Positions 1 to 4,827 are shown, counted from the stretch's first letter. The stretch: 5,146 nucleotides of DNA from an uncultured Eubacteriales bacterium (GCA_910586105.1 CAJUGU010000175.1:1-5146), one strand, 5' to 3'. Translations and numbers: made by a program. The notes: generated by a model not told the origin, from the letters alone.

Positions 1-1
1 T

Positions 2-88
2 CTGGACACCCGCGATGCTGCGCATCGCCTGCGCCGCCTGCGGGCGGGGAAAGGGCAGCTGAGCCAAACCGATACGCATAAATTCTGA
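2..88 (+). CDS. 3' end of an unidentified upstream gene (partial)
   Basis: This is an open frame running in from the window edge and ending at TGA 86-88, giving a 28-residue tail that begins LDTRDAAHRL and ends TDTHKF. Nearly every codon ends in G or C, as in the genes that follow, and the stop lies 18 bases before the galE start with only a ribosome binding site between them. Both points favour the 3' end of a co-transcribed gene. The tail is basic and hydrophilic and I do not recognise the family. A rival frame (start 3, stop at 60-62) is also GC3-rich but ends farther from galE. If the operon is of the lacto-N-biose type, a uridylyltransferase, phosphorylase or transporter gene would be expected here, but nothing visible shows this. 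Confidence 0.45.
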   Translation: MDTRDAAHRLRRLRAGKGQLSQTDTHKF

Positions 89-106
89 TTTAAGGAGAGG
101 ATCATT

Positions 107-1126
107 ATGTCAATTTTAGTCAGCGGCGGAGCCGGTTATATCGGCAGCCATACCTGCGTGGAACTTATCAACGCAGGTTACGAGATCGTCGTAGCGGACA
201 ACCTCTGCAATTCCAGCGAGGAAGCTGTCCGCCGGGTAGAGCAGATCGTCGGTAAGGCGATCCCCTTTGTCCGCGCCGAGCTGTGCAGCGAGGAGGAGGT
301 CGAAGCCCTGTTCGCCCGGTTCCCGGATATCCATGCCGTGATCCACTTCGCCGGGCTGAAGGCGGTCGGCGAAAGCGTTTCCAAGCCGCTCGAATATTAC
401 ACCAACAACCTCGTCAGTACCCTGACCCTGCTGCGCGTCATGCGGCGGCACGGCGTGAAGCAATTCGTCTTTTCGTCCTCCGCCACGGTCTATGGCGACC
501 CGGCTGTCGTACCCATCCGCGAGGACGCCCCGACCGGCGGCACGACCAATCCCTACGGGACCAGCAAGCTGTTTCAGGAGCGCATCCTGTCCGACATTTG
601 CGCCGCCGATCCCGAACTCAACGTCGCGCTGCTGCGCTATTTCAACCCCATCGGCGCGCATGAAAGCGGGCTGATCGGCGAAGACCCCGGCGGCATCCCG
701 AACAACCTGATCCCGTATATTGCGCAGGTCGCGGTCGGGCGGCTGGAAAAGCTGCACGTTTACGGCAACGACTATCCCACTTCAGACGGCACCGGCGTGC
801 GCGATTATATCCACGTCACCGACCTCGCGCGGGGACACGTGGCCGCGCTCAAAAAGCTGGATACCGGCTGCGGCCTGTTCGTCTGCAACCTCGGAACCGG
901 GAAGGGTTACAGCGTGCTGGAAGTGTTGCACGCGTATGAAAAAGCCTGCGGCAAATCGCTGCCCTATGTGATCGCCCCCCGCCGCCCCGGCGATATCGCC
1001 GCGTGCTACGCCGACCCTGCCCGCGCCCGGGAGGAACTCGGCTGGGAAGCGCAGTATGGCATCGCCGAAATGTGCGCTTCTTCGTGGAAGTGGCAATCCA
1101 TGAACCCAAACGGGTATCAATCGTAA
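107..1126 (+). CDS. galE: UDP-glucose/UDP-hexose 4-epimerase (GalE), probably also active on UDP-GlcNAc/GalNAc
   Basis: This is a cytoplasmic NAD-dependent epimerase of the extended short-chain dehydrogenase family, interconverting UDP-glucose and UDP-galactose (Leloir and related pathways). The 339 residues match the usual GalE length. The N-terminal Rossmann motif GGAGYIG is at residues 7-13 and the NAD-contacting DNLCNS at 31-36. The catalytic set is S125 in FSSSATVYG and Y150/K154 in YGTSK. The substrate-binding YFNPIGAHESG is at 178-188 and VRDYIHVTDLA at 231-241. The start is fixed by AAGGAG at 92-97, nine bases upstream. Position 300 is cysteine (codon 1004-1006, in DIAACYAD), where E. 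coli GalE has Tyr299 and human GALE has Cys307. From known mutational work on that residue I infer that the N-acetylated UDP-sugars are accepted as well. It lies 126 bases upstream of a NahK-like kinase with no terminator between them, so an operon is likely. Family assignment is very secure; broad specificity is inference. Confidence 0.97.
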   Translation: MSILVSGGAGYIGSHTCVELINAGYEIVVADNLCNSSEEAVRRVEQIVGKAIPFVRAELCSEEEVEALFARFPDIHAVIHFAGLKAVGESVSKPLEYYTNNLVSTLTLLRVMRRHGVKQFVFSSSATVYGDPAVVPIREDAPTGGTTNPYGTSKLFQERILSDICAADPELNVALLRYFNPIGAHESGLIGEDPGGIPNNLIPYIAQVAVGRLEKLHVYGNDYPTSDGTGVRDYIHVTDLARGHVAALKKLDTGCGLFVCNLGTGKGYSVLEVLHAYEKACGKSLPYVIAPRRPGDIAACYADPARAREELGWEAQYGIAEMCASSWKWQSMNPNGYQS

Positions 1127-1131
1127 GCAAA

Positions 1132-1170
1132 CCGGGAACGGCGGCGCGGGCGTTCCGCCTTCCGTCCCGG
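1132..1170 (+). other. GC-rich hairpin in the galE-kinase spacer
   Basis: CCGGGAACGG (1132-1141) pairs with CCGTCCCGG (1162-1170), a 9-bp stem with one bulged A. An alternative GGAACG/CGTTCC pairing lies inside the same segment. No T-run follows, so this is not an intrinsic terminator. It may be an intercistronic processing or stability element, or simply chance structure in GC-rich DNA. The rest of the 126-bp spacer holds smaller possible stems, such as CCGGG/CCCGG near 1220-1234, and the kinase ribosome binding site. Confidence 0.3.
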
Positions 1171-1240
1171 ACGGATCATGACCGCATTACGAAGCCGCCC
1201 TGCGCGGCGGACAAATCAACCGGGAAAGCCCCGGCTCTCT

Positions 1241-1246
1241 GGAGGG
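1241..1246 (+). promoter_or_regulatory. Ribosome binding site fixing the kinase start
   Basis: GGAGGG sits six bases before ATG 1253. It selects that ATG over an in-frame ATG at 1178, which has no such signal and would add 25 low-complexity, Arg-rich residues unlike the family. Confidence 0.85.
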
Positions 1247-1252
1247 ATCCCT

Positions 1253-2362
1253 ATGTCAACTGCTGAACGTTATCTCAACGAAAGCCTTGCCGCCTTCGAT
1301 TTCGGCGCGCCCGTCGTGGGCGCGATCCGCTTCGGCGAAGGGCATATCAACGATACCTTCGTCGTCCACACCCAGCCTGCGGATGCATCCTGCCGCCGGT
1401 TCATCCTGCAGCGCATCAGCCCCGTTGCCTTCCGCGAGCCGGAACGGCTGATGGAAAACATCGTCAATGTCACCGAATACCTTGGCGGCATCATTGACCA
1501 GTCCGGCGGCGACCGCAGCCGCGAAGCCTTGCAGGTCGTCCCCGCAAAGGACGGCGCGCCCTTCTTCCGCGACGGCGAAGGCTGCTGCTGGCGCGTTTTC
1601 CCCTTTGTGGAAGGCACGGTCTGCTGTCAAAGCGCCGATACCCCCGGGCAGTTTGCCGCCGCAGGGCGCGCGTTTGGCCGGTTCCAGCGGTTGCTCCGCG
1701 ATTATCCAGCGGATACGCTGCATGAAACCATCCCCCGTTTCCATGATACCGAGGATCGGCTTGCCAAGCTCAAATGGGCCGTCGACGCCGATCCGAAGGG
1801 ACGCGCGGCAGGCTGTCAGCCTGAAATCAAGTTCTGCCTCGACCGCGAGGCCGACTGCTCGGTCGCCCTTCAGGCGCTGCGGGAGGGCAGACTCCCGCTC
1901 CGCGTCACCCACAACGACACCAAGCTCAATAATGTGCTGCTCGACCGCGAGACCGGCGCAGGGATCTGTGTGATCGATCTGGACACTGTCATGCCCGGGC
2001 TTTCGATCAACGATTTCGGCGATTCGATCCGGTTCGGCGCGAACCACTCCGCCGAGGACGAGCGCGACCTTGGCAAGGTATCGCTCGACGTGGGGCTGTT
2101 CGACATCTATACCGCTGCTTTCCTCGAAGGCGCGGGCGGTACGCTGACAGACGCCGAGCTGGAATATTTGCCGTGGGGCGCAAAGCTGATGACGTTGGAA
2201 TGCGGGATCCGGTTCCTGACCGACCATCTGGACGGGGACGTTTATTTCCACATCCAGCGCGAAGGGCAAAACCTCGATCGCTGCCGCACCCAATGTAAGC
2301 TCGTGGCCGATATGGAGAAGCATTGGAGCGAGCTGGAAGCGATCGTTGCAAAGTATCGCTGA
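1253..2362 (+). CDS. nahK: N-acetylhexosamine 1-kinase (NahK/LnpB-like), aminoglycoside-phosphotransferase superfamily
   Basis: This is a predicted cytoplasmic kinase that phosphorylates GlcNAc/GalNAc at the anomeric carbon with ATP, making the sugar 1-phosphate used for UDP-sugar synthesis. Its 369 residues are close to the roughly 360 of bifidobacterial NahK. Visible kinase motifs are the nucleotide-loop segment FGEGHINDTFVV (27-38), the catalytic loop THNDTKLNNVL (219-229, catalytic Asp222), the metal-binding VIDLDTVMPG (240-249, Asp242/Asp244) and DFGDSIRFGAN (254-264). The HNDTKLNNVL form of the Brenner loop is, as I recall it, characteristic of the NahK branch (older annotation: mucin desulfatase) and not of antibiotic kinases. 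The neighbouring galE with a Cys gatekeeper supports amino-sugar salvage, as in the bifidobacterial lnpABCD cluster. A terminator follows 21 bases after the stop. A related homoserine- or hexose-kinase specificity cannot be excluded from sequence alone. Confidence 0.85.
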   Translation: MSTAERYLNESLAAFDFGAPVVGAIRFGEGHINDTFVVHTQPADASCRRFILQRISPVAFREPERLMENIVNVTEYLGGIIDQSGGDRSREALQVVPAKDGAPFFRDGEGCCWRVFPFVEGTVCCQSADTPGQFAAAGRAFGRFQRLLRDYPADTLHETIPRFHDTEDRLAKLKWAVDADPKGRAAGCQPEIKFCLDREADCSVALQALREGRLPLRVTHNDTKLNNVLLDRETGAGICVIDLDTVMPGLSINDFGDSIRFGANHSAEDERDLGKVSLDVGLFDIYTAAFLEGAGGTLTDAELEYLPWGAKLMTLECGIRFLTDHLDGDVYFHIQREGQNLDRCRTQCKLVADMEKHWSELEAIVAKYR

Positions 2363-2383
2363 CGCGTTTGCCTTCCACAGGAT

Positions 2384-2425
2384 AAAACGCCTTCCGAGGG
2401 TTTTACCCTTCGGAAGGCGTTTTTT
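2384..2425 (+). terminator. Intrinsic terminator of the galE-nahK operon
   Basis: A perfect 14-bp stem (arms 2384-2397 and 2410-2423) closes on GGG/CCC around TTTTA and ends in TTTTTT (2420-2425). It lies 21 bases past the kinase stop. The opposite strand also ends its stem in a T-run of four, so it may terminate the convergent kinase-like gene that stops at 2465 as well. Confidence 0.93.
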
Positions 2426-2464
2426 ACGGCTTGAAAACAGGGGCACGCTCTGCCGGGACGCGCG

Positions 2465-3082
2465 TTATTTATCTTTGCGTACCTTTTCAATATAATTCAG
2501 GATCAATTCGACCGCCGGATCGACGCCGATCCGTCCCGCATTGATGCACATATCATAATGGTTGGATCTGCCCCAAACCTGGCCGGTGTAATAATTATAA
2601 TAGGTCGCGCGCTGCTTATCCATCTTTTCCAGCGCGGAACGGATTGATTTTCCGGTGATTTCATAATCGCCGCTGGTGCGAAGGCGTTTTTCGCGGTCTT
2701 CCAACGAGCCGGTGATGAAGAAATCGAAGCGGTTGGTATATTCGCGCAGCACGTGATCCCCGCAGCGTCCCACCACGACGCAAGGCCCCATATCCGCAAG
2801 CTCACGGATCACATTGGCCTGTGCGAGATAGAGCTGGTCGGTCAACGACATGCCGTTCGTCCCCGCCGTGCCGAACATCGTCAGCGAATACAGGAAGCTG
2901 TTCGTCGCGCGTTTGTCGAGCTGCTCGAACATTTCCTCGTCGAAGCCGGATTTTTTCGCCGCGCGTGTGATCAATTCTCGATCGTAAAAAGCAATGCCGA
3001 GCCGCAGCGCGATCTTTTTGCCGACCTCGCGGCCTCCGGAACCATACTCTCTGCCGATTGTGATAACCAGATTGTTTTTCAT
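2465..3082 (-). CDS. Cytidylate kinase-like family protein (Cytidylate_kin_2 type)
   Basis: This is a predicted small cytoplasmic P-loop nucleotide kinase of 205 residues. The Walker A segment GREYGSGGREVGK is at 10-22, followed by FYDRELI (32-38), a core segment CVVVGRCGDHVL (101-112) in the position of the family's VIxGR motif, the strand DFFITGS (120-126) and the lid-like arginine region DREKRLR (129-135). These match the 'cytidylate kinase-like' proteins widespread in Clostridia. They are distinct from the housekeeping Cmk; their substrate is not established as far as I know. The start is ATG 3080-3082 with AAAGGGG (3092-3098) nine bases upstream. It is transcribed alone, converging on the galE-nahK operon, from the promoter at 3172-3200. 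The family call is secure; CMP as substrate is not. Confidence 0.92.
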   Translation of the reverse strand: MKNNLVITIGREYGSGGREVGKKIALRLGIAFYDRELITRAAKKSGFDEEMFEQLDKRATNSFLYSLTMFGTAGTNGMSLTDQLYLAQANVIRELADMGPCVVVGRCGDHVLREYTNRFDFFITGSLEDREKRLRTSGDYEITGKSIRSALEKMDKQRATYYNYYTGQVWGRSNHYDMCINAGRIGVDPAVELILNYIEKVRKDK

Positions 3083-3109
3083 ATAGCAACGCCCCTTTCC
3101 TGGGTCTGG

Positions 3110-3138
3110 GAAGGGCTGAATTCAGGATGTTGCCCTTC
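3110..3138 (-). other. Inverted repeat in the 5' leader of the cytidylate kinase-like gene
   Basis: GAAGGGC (3110-3116) and GCCCTTC (3132-3138) form a 7-bp stem. Its 15-base loop, with the adjoining stem base, holds the palindrome CTGAATTCAG (3116-3125). It lies within the roughly 80-base leader, just upstream of the ribosome binding site. It could be an RNA hairpin or a protein site; no function can be assigned. Confidence 0.35.
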
Positions 3139-3144
3139 ACCAGC

Positions 3145-3161
3145 AAAACGTCAAACGTTTT
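3145..3161 (-). promoter_or_regulatory. 7-3-7 inverted repeat, candidate operator
   Basis: AAAACGT, CAA, ACGTTTT forms a perfect dyad lying about 4 to 20 bases downstream of the predicted transcription start of the kinase-like gene. That placement suits a repressor operator. On the + strand the right arm ends in TTTTTT, so a weak terminator is an alternative, although the stem is AT-rich. Confidence 0.35.
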
Positions 3162-3171
3162 TTACAATTTT

Positions 3172-3200
3172 ATGATACCGCAAATCTGCATTTTTGTCAA
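3172..3200 (-). promoter_or_regulatory. Housekeeping (sigma-A type) promoter of the cytidylate kinase-like gene
   Basis: On the minus strand TTGACA (3195-3200) is a perfect -35 and TATCAT (3172-3177) a 5-of-6 match to the -10, with the optimal 17-base spacer. The predicted start of transcription is near 3165, giving a leader of about 80 bases. An 8-bp palindrome TGTGCACA (3202-3209) abuts the -35. Confidence 0.85.
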
Positions 3201-3302
3201 GTGTGCACAGGAGGTTTTCAGCGACGTTTTCGTAAGGGCTTTGCGGCAGGCGGTCAGCGCGCCGAGCTGTTGGAAATAATGTATAAAACTGGAAAGGAAT
3301 CC

Positions 3303-3331
3303 TTGCTGTTTAAACGCTGTAAGTTTATAAT
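3303..3331 (+). promoter_or_regulatory. Promoter driving the small ribbon-helix-helix-like remnant
   Basis: TATAAT (3326-3331) is a perfect -10. The -35 TTGCTG (3303-3308) matches three of six and is spaced by 17 bases. A strong ribosome binding site follows 19 bases later. Confidence 0.55.
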
Positions 3332-3350
3332 ATTAAGAAACCCCAACGAT

Positions 3351-3441
3351 AGGAGGTGAAAAATTTGGGCGGTAAAAAATGGGACGTCCTACCGACAATC
3401 CGAAACCTTATCACATGTCCGTTAAATATGACGAGGAATAA
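3351..3441 (+). pseudogene. Truncated, frameshifted N-terminus of a ribbon-helix-helix (CopG-like) small protein
   Basis: A consensus ribosome binding site, AGGAGGTG (3351-3358), is correctly placed for TTG 3365-3367. That frame reads MGGKK and then becomes nonsense after an A6 run (3374-3379), stopping at 3443-3445. In another frame ATG 3379-3381 opens MGRPTDNPKPYHMSVKYD and stops at TAA 3439-3441 after 20 residues. One extra A in the run would join the two as MGGKKMGRPTDNPK. The MGRPTDNPK start followed by a beta-strand (MSVKYDEE) resembles the N-terminal arm and strand of small ribbon-helix-helix DNA-binding proteins often found on mobile elements. The helices are missing. It is either a decayed remnant cut at about 3440, where a repeat element begins, or a very small peptide read by slippage. 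The family resemblance is from memory. Confidence 0.5.
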
Positions 3442-3460
3442 ATGATTTCACGCAAATCAT
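3442..3460. repeat. Perfect 7-5-7 inverted repeat
   Basis: ATGATTT, CACGC, AAATCAT begins immediately after the stop of the truncated small gene and lies just before the GACAGTCCC repeat. It may mark the edge of an inserted element. Confidence 0.45.
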
Positions 3461-3462
3461 GA

Positions 3463-3490
3463 GAGACAGTCCCTTTTAATCTGCTATAAT
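3463..3490 (+). promoter_or_regulatory. Extended -10 promoter-like sequence inside the repeat element
   Basis: TGCTATAAT (3482-3490) is a perfect extended -10, with GAGACA (3463-3468, 4 of 6) as -35 at a 16-base spacing. No gene follows it on this strand: the next coding sequence is on the opposite strand, so any transcript would run antisense to the spore-like gene. Confidence 0.35.
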
Positions 3491-3551
3491 CTTTTTGTAC
3501 AAATTGTCTTTTCCGTTAGGGACTGCCCCTTTTTTGAGACAGCCCCTTAAG
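3463..3551. repeat. Short interspersed repeat element with GACWGYCCC motifs
   Basis: Three copies of GACWGYCCCTT lie at 3465-3475, 3521-3531 and 3538-3548. GAGACAGTCCCTTTTAA (3463-3479) and GAGACAGCCCCTTAAG (3536-3551) bracket the element as imperfect direct repeats. CAGTCCCT (3467-3474) and AGGGACTG (3518-3525) form a perfect 8-bp inverted repeat around a 43-base AT-rich interior, which also holds the palindrome TTTGTACAAA (3494-3503). Similar GGGACTGTCC-type repeats occur in many clostridial genomes, some associated with IS200-like REP transposases. A non-coding mobile repeat (REP/MITE-like) is my reading; no transposase gene is present in the window. Confidence 0.5.
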
Positions 3552-3592
3552 CGAACGATAGAAGACCGCCCGCCGCGCAGGCGGATGAAGCG

Positions 3593-4468
3593 TCAAAGCT
3601 CTAGCGCATCAAATACGGCGCTTTCCACGCACAGAGGATACTGCGAATCCAGTATCAAGGACAGCTCCGCATCTGAACTGCTGCGCACATAGGGATACAG
3701 CAGCGTGAAGCCGCACAGGGTTTGAGTGCCGTGCGCCAGATGATCCACCGAAAAACGAAGAGGCGGTGTGTTCGTAAACGTATTGCGCGGAGACTGCTTG
3801 AGCAGAATGGCTCCAGAGCCTTCCGCCGTGGGCGCGGCACAAACATTTAATGTATAGTGAATCATATATGTTTTCCGCGGCGCCAGTCGGATTTGTGTGG
3901 TGGTGTGCTCATCCAGATGAATGCTGTTTCCGATACGGCTGCACTGTTTCCAGCTTATTGGGCAGCCCGGCTTCCACAGCGCTCCCGCCTTCCGGGCGGT
4001 CAGCTGGAGTGCGCTCTGCTGGCATGCCGGTACTTTGCCGGACGGCGGGCATGGTTCCGGCCCACACGGCGGCGGACATGGTGTCGGCCTGCATGGCGGG
4101 CAGGACGGCGGGCATGGCTCTGGACTACATGGTGGGCAGGACGGCGGGCACGGCTCCGGCCCGCATGGAGGACATGGCGGCGAACAGAACTCCAGAACCC
4201 GGTCCAGCTTGTTTTTCAGCAGCATCTGGTTCTGTGTAACCGCCTCGATAAGGGCAGTTATGCTTTTATTAACGGCCAGCACATCCTGCGGGCACGCACA
4301 GGGTGTGCTGCCGGGCAGGGTTCCGAGGATATATTGCAGCTTCTCACCCTCGGCATTGAGGATGTGACTCAGGGCAAGCTCTTCCATGGCGATGGATGCA
4401 ATAATCATGGTCAGGGCTTCTTCCCGTGTCATATCTGCCCCGCAAGGGGGATAGGAAGGCATAGACAT
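3593..4468 (-). CDS. Putative spore-surface (exosporium-like) protein with Cys/Pro repeat stalk
   Basis: This is a 291-residue protein with three visible parts. Residues about 15-92 form a helical N-terminal domain holding EEALTMIIASIAMEELALSH and ILNAEGEKLQYILGTLPG, a pattern I recall from clostridial and paenibacillar proteins with collagen-like tails. Residues 95-143 are 12 Cys and 25 Pro in 49 positions, built on a 12-residue unit such as GPEPCPPSCPPC. Residues about 150-291 are beta-rich with IRLAPRKTYMIHYTLNV (193-209), like the TNF/C1q-type C-terminal head of BclA-type spore glycoproteins. There is no signal peptide or membrane segment, as expected for a protein assembled from the mother cell. 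The start is the ATG at 4466-4468: GGAG lies nine bases upstream and the divergent paralog also begins MSMPS. The frame stays open farther upstream (to an ATG at 4798), but that part looks non-coding. The exosporium role is inference. Confidence 0.75.
   Translation of the reverse strand: MSMPSYPPCGADMTREEALTMIIASIAMEELALSHILNAEGEKLQYILGTLPGSTPCACPQDVLAVNKSITALIEAVTQNQMLLKNKLDRVLEFCSPPCPPCGPEPCPPSCPPCSPEPCPPSCPPCRPTPCPPPCGPEPCPPSGKVPACQQSALQLTARKAGALWKPGCPISWKQCSRIGNSIHLDEHTTTQIRLAPRKTYMIHYTLNVCAAPTAEGSGAILLKQSPRNTFTNTPPLRFSVDHLAHGTQTLCGFTLLYPYVRSSSDAELSLILDSQYPLCVESAVFDALEL
4040..4186 (-). repeat. Tandem repeats encoding the Cys/Pro stalk
   Basis: The clearest copies are two adjacent 36-base units at 4095-4130 and 4131-4166, identical at 30 of 36 positions; degenerate or shortened units lie on both sides. 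They encode SPEPCPPSCPPC-type blocks on the minus strand. Such in-frame arrays usually vary in copy number between strains. Confidence 0.85.
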
Positions 4469-4477
4469 ATTCAAAAA

Positions 4478-4481
4478 CTCC
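4478..4481 (-). promoter_or_regulatory. Ribosome binding site fixing the start of the Cys/Pro-repeat gene
   Basis: GGAG on the minus strand lies nine bases before ATG 4468. The divergent paralog has the same GGAG-N9-ATG spacing. This favours MSMPS over the in-frame ATG at 4483, which overlaps the GGAG itself. Confidence 0.7.
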
Positions 4482-4487
4482 ATAGTG

Positions 4488-4535
4488 CGTTCCGTCAGGG
4501 CGGAACGGAGATGTGCGGCATGGCATTCATGCCGC
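4488..4535 (-). other. Two consecutive perfect hairpins in the leader of the Cys/Pro-repeat gene
   Basis: GCGGCATG/CATGCCGC (arms 4515-4522 and 4528-4535, 8 bp, 5-base loop) and CGTTCCG/CGGAACG (arms 4488-4494 and 4501-4507, 7 bp, 6-base loop) lie between the predicted promoter and the ribosome binding site. They would fold in the mRNA leader. Neither is followed by a T-run, so they are more likely stabilising or regulatory than terminating. Confidence 0.45.
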
Positions 4536-4541
4536 CGCTTC

Positions 4542-4568
4542 ATTTTATGACTGCCCCGGACGTCCGGT
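4542..4568 (-). promoter_or_regulatory. Candidate sporulation-type (sigma-K/sigma-E) promoter for the Cys/Pro-repeat gene
   Basis: On the minus strand AC (4567-4568), 17 bases, then CATAAAAT (4542-4549) resembles the AC/CATA-type promoters used by the mother-cell sigma factors. The leader would be about 65-70 bases. It mirrors the + strand element at 4579-4606. The motifs are short, so this is a weak call supported mainly by symmetry and gene type. Confidence 0.4.
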
Positions 4569-4582
4569 TCCTTCAGGAACCG
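4556..4582. repeat. Two overlapping palindromes at the centre of the divergent region
   Basis: CCGGACGTCCGG (4556-4567) is a perfect 12-bp palindrome. CGGTTCC TTCA GGAACCG (4565-4582) is a perfect 7-4-7 hairpin that shares its first three bases. The second is the symmetry centre of the two promoter-like elements and could be a regulator site. Confidence 0.5.
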
Positions 4583-4606
4583 ATCGCCCCCGTGTTGCAT
4601 AGGATA
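4579..4606 (+). promoter_or_regulatory. Candidate sigma-K-type promoter for the truncated + strand paralog
   Basis: AC (4579-4580), 17 bases, then CATAGGATA (4598-4606) fits the sigma-K -10 pattern CATA-N3-TA exactly. The leader to the ATG at 4828 would be long, about 210 bases, so another promoter closer to the gene is possible. Confidence 0.4.
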
Positions 4607-4685
4607 TCCCGGACGCGGCGACAGCGGATGTCCTCCGGGCCGTCCCGTCCCTGTGCCTTCCATTGGCCTGTCCGGAAAAGCGGGA

Positions 4686-4743
4686 AATGCCGGACGGCAT
4701 TCGTAAGGAACTGTGAAAAAGCACATTGTGGCAGGCACGCCAC
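4686..4743 (+). other. Two small hairpins in the long leader of the + strand paralog
   Basis: AATGCCG GA CGGCATT (4686-4701) is a perfect dyad with a 7-bp arm. GTGGC/GCCAC (4728-4732 and 4739-4743) encloses six bases. No T-run follows either. They may structure the leader RNA or be chance. Confidence 0.3.
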
Positions 4744-4791
4744 GGGTTCTTTTGGAACAGCTCCTGAGGTTTGTTTTCGAACAGGTCCTGA
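4744..4791 (+). repeat. Tandem duplication of a 24-bp unit
   Basis: Units 4744-4767 and 4768-4791 match at 20 of 24 positions; the shared core is TTTTNGAACAGNTCCTGA. The pair ends 36 bases before the ATG at 4828, in what should be a non-coding leader or promoter region. It may be a double protein-binding site. Confidence 0.65.
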
Positions 4792-4827
4792 AGCACATCG
4801 TTACTGCTCTGAAAGGAGATTTCTCTT

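Noticed and set aside
1256..2446. 396-residue open frame antisense to the kinase gene
   Set aside because: This is a typical mirror frame of high-GC3 coding sequence. It crosses the terminator, lacks domain motifs and conflicts with a well-supported kinase.
3210..3359. Stop-free + strand stretch after the AGGAGG at 3209-3214, reading GFQRRFRKGFAAGGQ
   Set aside because: There is no start codon at a proper distance from that site, the frame runs through the promoter of the next gene, and base usage falls to AT-rich halfway. It is possibly an old gene remnant but not supportable.
3568..3582. CCGCC/GGCGG hairpin downstream of the Cys/Pro gene as its terminator
   Set aside because: The stem is only 5 bp and has no T-run on the minus strand. 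No clear terminator for this gene is visible.
4040..4186. The 36-bp periodic repeats as a CRISPR array
   Set aside because: The units are directly adjacent with no spacers, keep the reading frame and encode a Pro/Cys repeat. They are a protein tandem repeat.
4469..4798. Upstream extension of the Cys/Pro-repeat protein to an ATG at 4798 (110 more residues) or to MEFLN at 4483
   Set aside because: The extra stretch has no family-like features, is full of hairpins, and lacks a ribosome binding site. The paralog starts at MSMPS with the same GGAG-N9-ATG spacing.
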